Shown here piece by piece: positions 1 to 6,534 of a stretch of DNA of 12,448 nucleotides. Under the pieces are notes generated by a model. It made no database searches, was not told the origin of the DNA, and saw only the letters and a program-made list of their open reading frames with translations. How positions within the stretch are numbered: the stretch's first letter is position 1; each line of letters opens with the position of its first letter. The position numbers were made by a program, and so were the translations under genes. The stretch lies in the NCBI GenBank assembly GCA_021647585.1, contig JAKIUK010000096.1, positions 1 to 12,448 of the forward strand. Direction: 5' to 3'. Source of the DNA: Methylococcaceae bacterium (lineage in GTDB: Bacteria; Pseudomonadota; Gammaproteobacteria; Methylococcales; Methylomonadaceae).

Positions 1-157
1 AATATAAATGCGCTTTGTATGGATAATCTGCATGCTATTTTGTTAGTGGCTGCCATATTTTTGGGTTCGGTATATTAAGTTTAACAGCTTTTGTGGTGAG
101 TAAGATTCCTCCCGCTGGTCGGAATGATATTCACAATCACGAGGCTTATGCATAATC
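1..157 (+). other. Left flank, possible 3' end of a membrane-protein gene
   Basis: No complete gene is visible here. Read on the plus strand, frame 1 gives a short hydrophobic stretch (HAILLVAAIFLGSVY) ending at a stop at 76-78. Frame 3 is open from 27 to a TAA at 153-155 and also reads as hydrophobic, then polar (LTAFVVSKIPP, then NDIHNHEAYA). The two hydrophobic pieces would join smoothly if a frameshift lay near the T-run at 57-62, so this may be the broken or mis-sequenced end of a small membrane protein entering from outside the window. The stop lies directly before the palindromic element at 158. The evidence is weak, and chance open frames of this size are common. Confidence 0.15.
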
Positions 158-464
158 CTAGAAAAATCAGTTGGATCACAAGTTACTAGCACAAGCTATT
201 GATTCCACAGCACTTCACAGATAATTGCTCCTGCATGATCTGCATTCATTACATCCTTGTACTTCAAAAAAATGCCCGCATAACCGAATGAGTGAAGCTT
301 CCGCTCCTGCTCACGCCCCTTACCTACATCCGTATAGGCAAAGCTCAGATTTTTTGACCTACATGGAAGTAGGAAATACAGGTTTTGCAGGAGCAAAAAA
401 CCTGTTAAAGCACCGTGAAACCAATACCTTGCACTATAATTCCGCGCCCAACTGATCTTTCTAG
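158..464. mobile_element. MITE-like long imperfect palindrome, complete copy
   Basis: A non-coding element of about 307 bp whose two halves are imperfect reverse complements. The outer 17 bases match at 16 of 17 positions (CTAGAAAAATCAGTTGG at 158-174 against CCAACTGATCTTTCTAG at 448-464), and similarity continues inward at roughly 65-70% by eye, with a short unpaired centre near 298-318. A smaller hairpin is nested in the right half (378-386 with 397-405, nine pairs). A 97%-identical copy of its right half occurs inverted at 12284-12448, which shows that it is repeated in the genome. There is no transposase, so if mobile it would move in trans, as MITEs do. No clear target duplication is seen. 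It sits 34 bp after the stop codon of the pilus cassette, so its transcript could fold into a very long hairpin and act as an end-of-operon structure. Confidence 0.8.
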
Positions 465-498
465 TCAGCTATAATTAAAAACCTTACTTAATCATATT

Positions 499-1446
499 TC
501 ATAACCCACTACCAACACCTACGCTGGTATTGAAAACAACGAGTTCTCCATCTGAGGAAGTTATTTCCAGTATTATTTCCACCAAGACCACGCGTCCACT
601 CCCCTGAGGAAAACGTTTTACCAGAAAAGAACTGACATTTTCAGCAATCGGATTTACCTGAAAATCAGTTCCATCAACTGGATTTATATTGGGCACACGT
701 TGCATTAAAGTAGACCCACTAAGAAAATAGACTACAGGATCCAGCCAATCTTCGTCACGCAGGCCATCTTCATCATCATCATCATTATTGCCTTCATCCA
801 CTGTGCCATCATAATCATCATCAACGCCTATAACACCCGGTGCATTGTCTTTGTTCATATCTTTTGCAGTATCTTCATCTATACTGCCATCAGCATCATT
901 ATCGACACTATCCATGTTATCTTCATCAACCGCACCATCTTCATCATCATCTGGCTTGTTACCTTCATCAACACTCCCATCGGCATCATCATCAATACCA
1001 ATAATACCGGCTTGTGCATCATTGGTTATATCATTACCCAAATCTTCATCAATTCGTTCAGGCTCACCCACATCACGACTGCCATTATTATTTATATCCA
1101 GATAATCCTTATCATTATTGGCATCGGCCCAGCCATCTTTATCACGATCCAAGGTAGGATCCAGTGTCACTACTAATACATCACGTTCTGATTCGAAATA
1201 AACAGTACTGGGATTTTCAGCTAAGGGAATCATTAATCGCTGGGTCATACGCACTGATTTAACCATCATCTGCATGGCAAAGCGACCCTGTTGCAAACTG
1301 TCATTATGCGCCCGGGTGCTACTTTCAGCATCCAGGGCCATACCAACCAGTCCCTGCATACCGGCAATCAAGAACCCGGCAATGGTGACTGCAATCAGTA
1401 ATTCTATTAAGGACAAACCCTTTTGCTGATTAACATGCAGCTTCAT
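499..1446 (-). CDS. PilW/GspJ-like minor pilin with Asp-rich calcium-type loops
   Basis: A minor pilin of 315 residues. It is read from the ATG at 1446, not the longer frame starting GTG at 1503, because that ATG forms a 4-bp ATGA overlap with the previous gene and gives a normal leader: MKLHVNQQKG, cleavage, then LSLIELLIAV with the conserved Glu at +5. The N-terminal helix and ending (VVLVEIILEI, then a C-terminal strand region) fit the PilW/GspJ/MshO group. The middle, residues about 98-236, is a highly acidic insert with seven loops of the pattern D-x-[DN]-x-[DN]-G-x-x-D, starting near residues 100, 117, 152, 166, 182, 209 and 223. Such loops resemble EF-hand, dockerin or thrombospondin type 3 calcium sites. 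Typical GspJ proteins are about 200 residues, so the insert explains the extra length. It is last in the cassette and has no GspK gene after it. Likely role: minor or tip subunit. Calcium binding is inferred. Confidence 0.87.
   Translation of the reverse strand: MKLHVNQQKGLSLIELLIAVTIAGFLIAGMQGLVGMALDAESSTRAHNDSLQQGRFAMQMMVKSVRMTQRLMIPLAENPSTVYFESERDVLVVTLDPTLDRDKDGWADANNDKDYLDINNNGSRDVGEPERIDEDLGNDITNDAQAGIIGIDDDADGSVDEGNKPDDDEDGAVDEDNMDSVDNDADGSIDEDTAKDMNKDNAPGVIGVDDDYDGTVDEGNNDDDDEDGLRDEDWLDPVVYFLSGSTLMQRVPNINPVDGTDFQVNPIAENVSSFLVKRFPQGSGRVVLVEIILEITSSDGELVVFNTSVGVGSGL
748..834 (-). repeat. Coding direct repeat, second copy (double Asp loop)
   Basis: Encodes 29 residues (205-233 of the 315-residue protein) with two DxDxDGxxD loops: VIGVDDDYDGTVDEG, a short linker, then DDDEDGLRDED. 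It aligns without gaps to the segment encoded by 919-1005, with about 20 of 29 residues identical and most other changes conservative. The offset is 171 bp (57 residues). This looks like an internal duplication of a two-loop unit, with a further loop between the copies. Confidence 0.75.
919..1005 (-). repeat. Coding direct repeat, first copy (double Asp loop)
   Basis: Encodes residues 148-176 of the minor pilin: IIGIDDDADGSVDEG, a linker, then DDDEDGAVDED. It is partner to the copy at 748-834. On the plus strand both copies appear as runs of CATCAT-like trinucleotides, which makes slippage-driven gain or loss of loops plausible. Confidence 0.75.
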
Positions 1447-1916
1447 CGACTGATCAGGGTTTCCACGCTTTGCGCACTGTTTTCTATCTCGACTCGTAGC
1501 CACAACAGATTAGAGGTATCGCCAGTATAAATATTAGAGTCTCCGTCGTTATTCGGATCAAGCAGAATAAAGGGATCGGCATCGGCATCATATAAAGCCA
1601 GAAAAACCAGCACCCGTTCTCTCTGTCCTGCTGGATCAGAGTAACTGCCAGGCGTAGTGGCATTGCCTGCTGTTTGTGCTGAAATCAATAGCTTCCTATA
1701 CGCTTCGGCTCGCACTTCTTCCATCCGTTTAATCAACGCAAAGTGTTGTCGAGTCAACGATTCATGAATGCCCGCACCTTGGATACCTGATTGAATAGCT
1801 TCCATAGCCGGCACAAGGGTTAAGGTTAGAACAAACATAGCCACTAGTACTTCTATGTATGAAAAGCCACCTTGTTTGTTGCTTTTTTCGAGTGAAATTA
1901 TGTCAATTAATTTCAT
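1443..1916 (-). CDS. PilV/GspI-like minor pilin
   Basis: A 157-residue prepilin. The leader is long for the class (17 residues ending KQGG); it is followed by FSYIEVLVAMFVL with Glu at +5 and a hydrophobic helix to about residue 40. The continuation, with 'VPAMEAIQSG' and 'RQHFALIKRMEEVRAEAY', is typical of the GspI/PilV/MshD group. Residues 107-133 hold an acidic stretch with DPNNDGDSN at 120-128, shaped like a calcium loop. The ATG overlaps the stop of the preceding pilin gene as ATGA, and its own stop overlaps the next ATG the same way, so the three minor pilins are translationally coupled. In T2SS and type IV pili this subunit class primes assembly together with the H, J and K types. GspI and PilV/MshD cannot be separated from sequence alone. 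Confidence 0.85.
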   Translation of the reverse strand: MKLIDIISLEKSNKQGGFSYIEVLVAMFVLTLTLVPAMEAIQSGIQGAGIHESLTRQHFALIKRMEEVRAEAYRKLLISAQTAGNATTPGSYSDPAGQRERVLVFLALYDADADPFILLDPNNDGDSNIYTGDTSNLLWLRVEIENSAQSVETLISR

Positions 1917-2458
1917 TGTACCGTCACTCGACCCGTCATTGGCGCCACTTTAATCACACGGGTTTGCCCTTTATAACTCAGAGTAATGGTGGCAGAATCC
2001 AGCAAATAATCTCTGCCTAAAAATGTAAACTTTGGGATACCATCAGTACTAAAGTCAAGATATGACACATTAATACCAGAACCTCCATAATAAATACCAT
2101 AACTTAGGAAATCAACACCGGCCGTTGCACTGTCAGTTGCTAGGTTTAAAATGTAAAGTTTTTTATCTACAGGATGATAAACATCATAAGTTGCCGTTCT
2201 TGATAGTCGCCTATAAACTTTGATCGTATCACTACTTGAACTAAAATTGACTCCATAAGAAATGCCTGTACGTATTGCTTCTACTCTCGAGAAACGTATG
2301 GCCTGTGCAACTTCTTCTGCAGCAAGTTCAAGCTTTTTGGGATCAACTGAGGATAAATTGGGTATGGTAACAGCGGCTAGAATACCTAGGATAACGACTA
2401 CACTGATGATTTCTATGTAGCTTATACCTAGTTGAGAATATTTTTTTTTAAGTCTCAC
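1913..2458 (-). CDS. gspH: GspH/FimT-like minor pilin
   Basis: A 181-residue prepilin-type protein. The start is a GTG at 2458; an in-frame stop lies two codons upstream, so no longer form is possible. The leader MRLKKKYSQLG is followed by ISYIEIISVVVILGILAAV. Glu is at +5, but the first mature residue would be Ile rather than the usual Phe. 'AAEEVAQAIRFSRVEAIRTG' after the helix and the C-terminal 'TRVIKVAPMTGRVTVQ' are hallmarks of the GspH/FimT family (MshC is a relative). It follows the major pilin gene after a 194-bp gap in which I see no strong promoter or terminator, and it overlaps the next gene by 4 bp (ATGA). No strong Shine-Dalgarno sequence is visible before the GTG, which suggests low expression, as expected for a minor subunit. 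Confidence 0.85.
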   Translation of the reverse strand: MRLKKKYSQLGISYIEIISVVVILGILAAVTIPNLSSVDPKKLELAAEEVAQAIRFSRVEAIRTGISYGVNFSSSSDTIKVYRRLSRTATYDVYHPVDKKLYILNLATDSATAGVDFLSYGIYYGGSGINVSYLDFSTDGIPKFTFLGRDYLLDSATITLSYKGQTRVIKVAPMTGRVTVQ

Positions 2459-2652
2459 GCCACATTAACCAAGCTACTTTCTATATTATTTAGTAGATTG
2501 AAATGGATATAATGTATGCAGACAGGAATGAATATCCCAGCCTTAATGCCAACCCTACAAACAAAACAGATACTATCATCTTAACAAATAGTAATGACAG
2601 TCGTTGAATACACTATTGCTTTACACTCACATAACATAATTCGACATTAAGG

Positions 2653-3216
2653 TTAATGCTCGGAATAAGCAACACCCGTTGGATCTAAAGTACTATCATC
2701 AGCAATAAATTTGCCGGTTTTTGTATCGTATGTCCAGCCTTTTTTTGCTTGAACTGTCATGATCAAATTACCACCTGTAGCAACTACCAGGGTATTAATA
2801 TCAGTAATAGGATTATTAGGCAGTGTACTTTTTTTCAAGTACGGGCCATATTTAAAAGTGACAGGATCAGTCGTACTGCATGCCAATCCATCTTTATCCG
2901 TGTACATGCTGAGTTGCGAAGTAAATGCGGCAGCCGAACCTGCCGCCCCTCCTCCTGCAGTTCCCCCGCTAGGGCAAATTCCTCCCGATGCGATCAAATC
3001 TCCAGGATATTCACCATGCTGCTGATAGTAGAGATCAATAGCAGCCCGCATATTAGAGAGCGTAGTATCTAGTGCAGAAAGCTTGGCATCATCCGTGGTA
3101 CTGGCAAACTGAGGCACCACTATGGCTGCTAAAATAGCCAGAATAATAACTACAATTAATAACTCAACCAGGGTAAACCCTTTCATAATCTGTTTTTTAA
3201 AAGTCTGCTTATGCAT
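2653..3216 (-). CDS. gspG: GspG-type major (pseudo)pilin
   Basis: Likely the major filament subunit, 187 residues. I use the ATG at 3216 (GGAA lies about 8 bases upstream) rather than the TTG at 3255, which lies inside a hairpin loop. The leader MHKQTFKKQIMKG is cleaved before FTLVELLIVVIILAILAAI, with Glu at +5. Then come 'VPQFASTTDDAKLSALDTTL', 'YYQQHGEYPGDL' and a C-terminal 'YGPYLKK...LPNNP' plus 'GWTYDTKTGKF', all typical of the GspG fold. A Gly/Ala-rich segment lies at residues 78-97, flanked by Cys81 and Cys113, which could form a disulfide. 'YTDKDG' at 105-110 resembles part of a calcium site; GspG pilins are known to bind calcium through a C-terminal loop. It lies 91 bp after the platform gene; the two hairpins between them may favour higher pilin expression. 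Confidence 0.9.
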   Translation of the reverse strand: MHKQTFKKQIMKGFTLVELLIVVIILAILAAIVVPQFASTTDDAKLSALDTTLSNMRAAIDLYYQQHGEYPGDLIASGGICPSGGTAGGGAAGSAAAFTSQLSMYTDKDGLACSTTDPVTFKYGPYLKKSTLPNNPITDINTLVVATGGNLIMTVQAKKGWTYDTKTGKFIADDSTLDPTGVAYSEH

Positions 3217-3243
3217 GCTTATTTCCATAATGGTTTTTACAAT

Positions 3244-3265
3244 AGTGTAGTTCAATACCTACACT
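3244..3265. promoter_or_regulatory. Perfect inverted repeat in pilin leader
   Basis: Seven-base perfect arms AGTGTAG and CTACACT around an 8-base loop, just upstream of the chosen pilin start. In the minus-strand mRNA it would form a hairpin in the 5' leader. On the plus strand the stem is followed by seven Ts and looks like a terminator, but nothing is transcribed in that direction here. It could be a protein-binding site or an mRNA-stability hairpin. Confidence 0.4.
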
Positions 3266-3268
3266 TTT

Positions 3269-3287
3269 TTTGATATTTGTTATCAAA
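3269..3287. promoter_or_regulatory. Perfect inverted repeat between platform and pilin genes
   Basis: Perfect 7-base arms TTTGATA and TATCAAA around a 5-base spacer, three bases from the neighbouring hairpin at 3244-3265. On the minus strand the first arm also contains TTGATA, a 5/6 match to a -35 box, though no good -10 lies at the right distance. It may be an operator, or part of a two-hairpin block that protects or sets apart the pilin part of the transcript. Confidence 0.35.
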
Positions 3288-3307
3288 TCGTACTTTAGCA
3301 TTATTTG

Positions 3308-4435
3308 TTAATTCACCGCATGTGAAAGTTTAAATATAGGTAGTATCAGCGAACTCACTAAAACACCTACCACAACTCCCATAACTATCAGCATAACCGG
3401 CTCTATCGCTTTGCTAATAAATTGTAGCAGTTTTTCTAATTCTTTTTGAAAATAATCCGCGATTCGTGTACTGACCATTGCCAGGTTTCCTGTTTCTTCA
3501 CCCGTATTAATCATTTGCTTTACGATGGGCGGAATAAATTCTGCCTGTTTAAAACCACTGGCCAACGTGCGTCCTTCACTAATGCAATCACCCAGGTCAT
3601 TAATAAAATCTTGAAAAATCCGGTTTTTAACCACATTTTTCGCCATATCCAATGCTTCAACCAGATTAACTCCGTGGGATAAGGATAAGCCCAGTACCCG
3701 CATAGTCTGAATCAAATAGAGTTTGATGAAAATATTTTTTAATATCGGTGTGCGTAATTTGATACCGTCCATGGTGCGATTGCCTGACTCGCTTTTTAGC
3801 CAATAAATAAAACCCATTATCAATACAGAAAAGCTAATAAGTATGGCCCACCAGTAATCTATGATGATATGACTGGCTGCCATTAAAACGATGGTTGTGG
3901 CTGGCAATTGATCCTGGATGGCAACGAACATGGCGGCAAATTTTGGAAATACCACGACCAGAATAAATACCACCATTGCAAAAGAAAAGAACATCAGAAA
4001 AGCCGGATAAGACATTGCTGAAACCAGGGTGGTATGCAGTTCGTCCCGCTGTTTTTCCATGGCTAGCAGATGTTCCAGTATTTTACGAATGTAGCCCCCG
4101 CTTTCACTGGCTGCAATTAAACTGACATAGGTATTAGAGAATACTTCAGGGTGTTTGGCAATTGCCGAAGCAAAGGTTTTTCCTTCGTTGATGTCATCGC
4201 ATAACATCCCTATCACTCGGCTCATTTCTGGATTATCACTTTGCTGCTTCAGTGCGGTTAAACTACTGTGCAAATCACTACCGGTTTCCAGCATCATCGC
4301 TAATTGCTCGATAAAAAACATACGGTCACCAGCAGTCACTTTTTTGGGACCGAACAAGTTTATTTGTCGGTTTAAAGCACTTTCGCCTTTTGGCTTAACT
4401 TTAGTTTCAGGATTATCATTAATTTCTAGTGCCAT
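3308..4435 (-). CDS. gspF: GspF/PilC/MshG-type inner-membrane platform protein
   Basis: The polytopic platform protein on which pilin subunits are assembled, 375 residues, normal for the family. After a polar N-terminus it has two copies of the T2SSF helical domain: residues about 38-165 ('FIEQLAMMLETG...', 'AASESGGYIRKILEHL') and about 240-365 ('MRVLGLSLSHGVNLVEAL', 'INTGEETGNLAMVSTRIADYFQ'). The repeated S/T-G-E/G pattern after each is characteristic. Membrane segments are predicted near 143-165, 193-213 and 345-368. The ATG lies 10 bp after the ATPase stop, and an AAGGT Shine-Dalgarno sequence overlaps that stop codon, so the two genes are coupled. Known family role: binds the cytoplasmic ATPase and passes its motion to the pilins. 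GspF, PilC and MshG are not separable from this sequence. Confidence 0.93.
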   Translation of the reverse strand: MALEINDNPETKVKPKGESALNRQINLFGPKKVTAGDRMFFIEQLAMMLETGSDLHSSLTALKQQSDNPEMSRVIGMLCDDINEGKTFASAIAKHPEVFSNTYVSLIAASESGGYIRKILEHLLAMEKQRDELHTTLVSAMSYPAFLMFFSFAMVVFILVVVFPKFAAMFVAIQDQLPATTIVLMAASHIIIDYWWAILISFSVLIMGFIYWLKSESGNRTMDGIKLRTPILKNIFIKLYLIQTMRVLGLSLSHGVNLVEALDMAKNVVKNRIFQDFINDLGDCISEGRTLASGFKQAEFIPPIVKQMINTGEETGNLAMVSTRIADYFQKELEKLLQFISKAIEPVMLIVMGVVVGVLVSSLILPIFKLSHAVN

Positions 4436-4445
4436 GAGATTACCT

Positions 4446-6476
4446 TTATTCTGAAACGATAACGCGAGATACTTCTTCCAGCGTGGTTTTTCCTTGTAAT
4501 ACCCGGTCTATTCCATCAGCAAACAGTGTTTTCATGCCGCTGGTTTTGACATATTCTTTCAGTGACTCTTGATTTGGATTGTTAACCATCAGTTTTTGTA
4601 AAGGAGCATCCACATATAAGGTTTCGTGGATGGCAACGCGTCCTTTATAACCTGAATCATAACACTGCGGACAACCCCTACCTTTACTTAACCGAACCTG
4701 CCCTTGTTGCTGCCAGTTATAACGTATCAGTTCTTCTGGACTGGCCAGATAAGAGGTTTTACACTCCTGACATACTGTTCGCAGCAAGCGCTGAGCTACT
4801 ACACCAATCAGTGAAGATGATAACAAATAAGGTTCTATACCCATTTCAATCAGCCGAGTAATGGCTCCGGTACTTTCGTTGGTATGTAAAGTTGACAACA
4901 CCAGATGACCTGTTAAGGCGGCTTGTACTGCAATTTCTGCTGTTTCTCGTTCACGTATTTCACCTACCATGATAATATCTGGGTCTTGTCTTAACACGTG
5001 CTTAAGAATTTTAGCAAAACTTAAACCGATCATCTCTTTAACCTGATTTTGATTGACTATATCTACCTGATATTCAACCGGGTCTTCAATGGTAACGATA
5101 CTTTTTTCAATCGAATTCAAGTAATTAATGGCCGCATACAAGGTGGTGGTTTTTCCACTACCCGTTGGCCCAGTGACCAGTATCAGTCCATGGCTGCGCT
5201 TTAATAGCTTTATAAAAGTCGCTTGATTGGATGCACTCATGGCGAGCTTGTCAATATCAAGCAAACTCTGGTTTTTATCCAAAACTCTAAGTACTATCTT
5301 TTCACCAAAAATACCCGGTAAGGTGCTTAATCTTAAATCGACTGTTCTGCCCTGCGTATTCACCTGAATTCTGCCATCTTGAGGTAAGCGCCTTTCTGCT
5401 ATATCTAGATTAGCCATTACTTTAAGTCTGGAGACTATGGCAGGATGCATTTCTGCAGCAGGTGTCATCACTTCATAAAGGATACCATCCAGCCTAAATC
5501 GAACCCGACATTTAGTGCGTGAAGGTTCTATATGAATATCACTGGCACCATCTCGAATCGATCTTTGTATCAAGGCATTAACCAGATTGACAACAGGGCT
5601 ACCACTGGACATTTCATCTATAGCAGAATAATCATCGGGGAAAGCTTCCTCGATAACTTCAAAATCTTCTTCCAGTTCGGTCAAATATTCATCGATATTT
5701 ACATCGCCCTCCATGGAATCCTTAAACTGTCTTACAATTTCTTCAGTTTTAGCCAATACCGGTTTGATAGTGCAACCCGTCGATTGTTTCAGTTCATCAA
5801 AGGCATTTAAATTCTGTGGATCGCTGGTTGCGATAACCAGATTTTTGTGAATTTTAAATAAGGGTAAAAATTGTAAACGTTGCTGGGTATCTTTTGCGAC
5901 TACGTTGCTAATACTGGGATCCCAAATACCCGGTCTTAAATGGATATACGGAATACCTAATTGCAAACTCAAGGTTTTAAGCATATCTGCTTCAGAAACC
6001 CAGTTCTTTTCAATTAAAATGGCACCCATACGTTTGCCCGTTGCTGATTGCAGTTGCAAGGCTTTGTCTACGTTTTCAGCAGTAACCAGCTGCTGTTCTA
6101 TCAGCAAATCACCCAGTCTTTTGTTTTGTAACGCAGGTTTTTGATAAACTGATTCTGTTTCGCTGCGCGATACTATATTTATATAACTACTGAGTTCGGT
6201 GATTTTTAATACATCCAGATTCACCAGATTAGCGTTGACAATAGTTAAGGAGCCGCCTTTGGGTAACAGCTGATCTTGCCAGGTCAATAAAAATTCTAAC
6301 ACCTGACTACTCAGTGTTGGCACATTGTTAAGATCAATAATGAGTTGATTTTCAGCGTTCTTGATACTGGTTTCAACTTCCTGTTGTAATTTCTCCAGTG
6401 TTAGAGCATCGGCTAGCGATCCTTGAGGTGCAAGATAGGTGTTAACACCCACACGGCTGCGTGTAATTTCAGTCAT
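4446..6476 (-). CDS. gspE: GspE/PilB/MshE assembly ATPase with N-terminal STAS domain
   Basis: The hexameric assembly ATPase of the pilus machine, 676 residues, about 100 longer than usual. Residues 12-110 look like a STAS domain: 'LIIDLNNVPTLSSQVLEFLL' at 45-64 matches the strand-loop-helix of SpoIIAA-type antagonists, and Ser56/Ser57 sit at the phosphorylated-serine position. Residues 120-143 and 149-172 are two 24-residue MshEN motifs (RLG...Q and RMG...Q) with the exact 5-residue spacer of the cyclic-di-GMP-binding domain of MshE. The motor follows: Walker A GPTGSGKTTT 436-445, Asp box TIEDPVEYQ 462-470, Walker B DPDIIMVGE 498-506, His box HLVLSTLHTN 524-533, and zinc cysteines C569, C572, C602, C605. 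All key residues are intact. The start is an ATG with GGA upstream. It is most MshE-like by its N-domain; a PilB or GspE role cannot be excluded. Confidence 0.93.
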   Translation of the reverse strand: MTEITRSRVGVNTYLAPQGSLADALTLEKLQQEVETSIKNAENQLIIDLNNVPTLSSQVLEFLLTWQDQLLPKGGSLTIVNANLVNLDVLKITELSSYINIVSRSETESVYQKPALQNKRLGDLLIEQQLVTAENVDKALQLQSATGKRMGAILIEKNWVSEADMLKTLSLQLGIPYIHLRPGIWDPSISNVVAKDTQQRLQFLPLFKIHKNLVIATSDPQNLNAFDELKQSTGCTIKPVLAKTEEIVRQFKDSMEGDVNIDEYLTELEEDFEVIEEAFPDDYSAIDEMSSGSPVVNLVNALIQRSIRDGASDIHIEPSRTKCRVRFRLDGILYEVMTPAAEMHPAIVSRLKVMANLDIAERRLPQDGRIQVNTQGRTVDLRLSTLPGIFGEKIVLRVLDKNQSLLDIDKLAMSASNQATFIKLLKRSHGLILVTGPTGSGKTTTLYAAINYLNSIEKSIVTIEDPVEYQVDIVNQNQVKEMIGLSFAKILKHVLRQDPDIIMVGEIRERETAEIAVQAALTGHLVLSTLHTNESTGAITRLIEMGIEPYLLSSSLIGVVAQRLLRTVCQECKTSYLASPEELIRYNWQQQGQVRLSKGRGCPQCYDSGYKGRVAIHETLYVDAPLQKLMVNNPNQESLKEYVKTSGMKTLFADGIDRVLQGKTTLEEVSRVIVSE

Positions 6477-6534
6477 TAATCATTCCGATCGAACATTTTT
6501 GATAGTACTCCATCACCCTTGTATTGACGGTTGG

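Noticed and set aside
196..455. Two overlapping open frames on opposite strands (66 and 76 residues) with similar peptides
   Set aside because: Their similarity follows from the DNA palindrome itself; they have no ribosome sites and no domain signature, so they are not called as genes.
845..1105. Plus-strand open frame rich in Ser and Leu
   Set aside because: It is the antisense shadow of the Asp-rich insert (GAT/GAC codons read as ATC/TCA), with composition explained fully by the pilin gene.
748..1149. Tandem-like pattern that could suggest a CRISPR or satellite array
   Set aside because: The units are coding, in frame, irregularly spaced and trinucleotide-rich; no conserved repeat with unique spacers.
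2459..2652. Possible sigma-54 promoter (TGGCA near a TGGGA) before the GspH-like gene
   Set aside because: Spacing and the -12 element do not match the GG-N10-GC rule; no other good promoter was seen in this gap.
2645..2658. CATTAA/TTAATG inverted repeat at the major pilin stop codon
   Set aside because: The two-base loop cannot form a stable hairpin and there is no T-run, so it is not called a terminator.
3244..3272. Rho-independent terminator on the plus strand
   Set aside because: Stem plus T-run looks right, but no plus-strand gene ends here.
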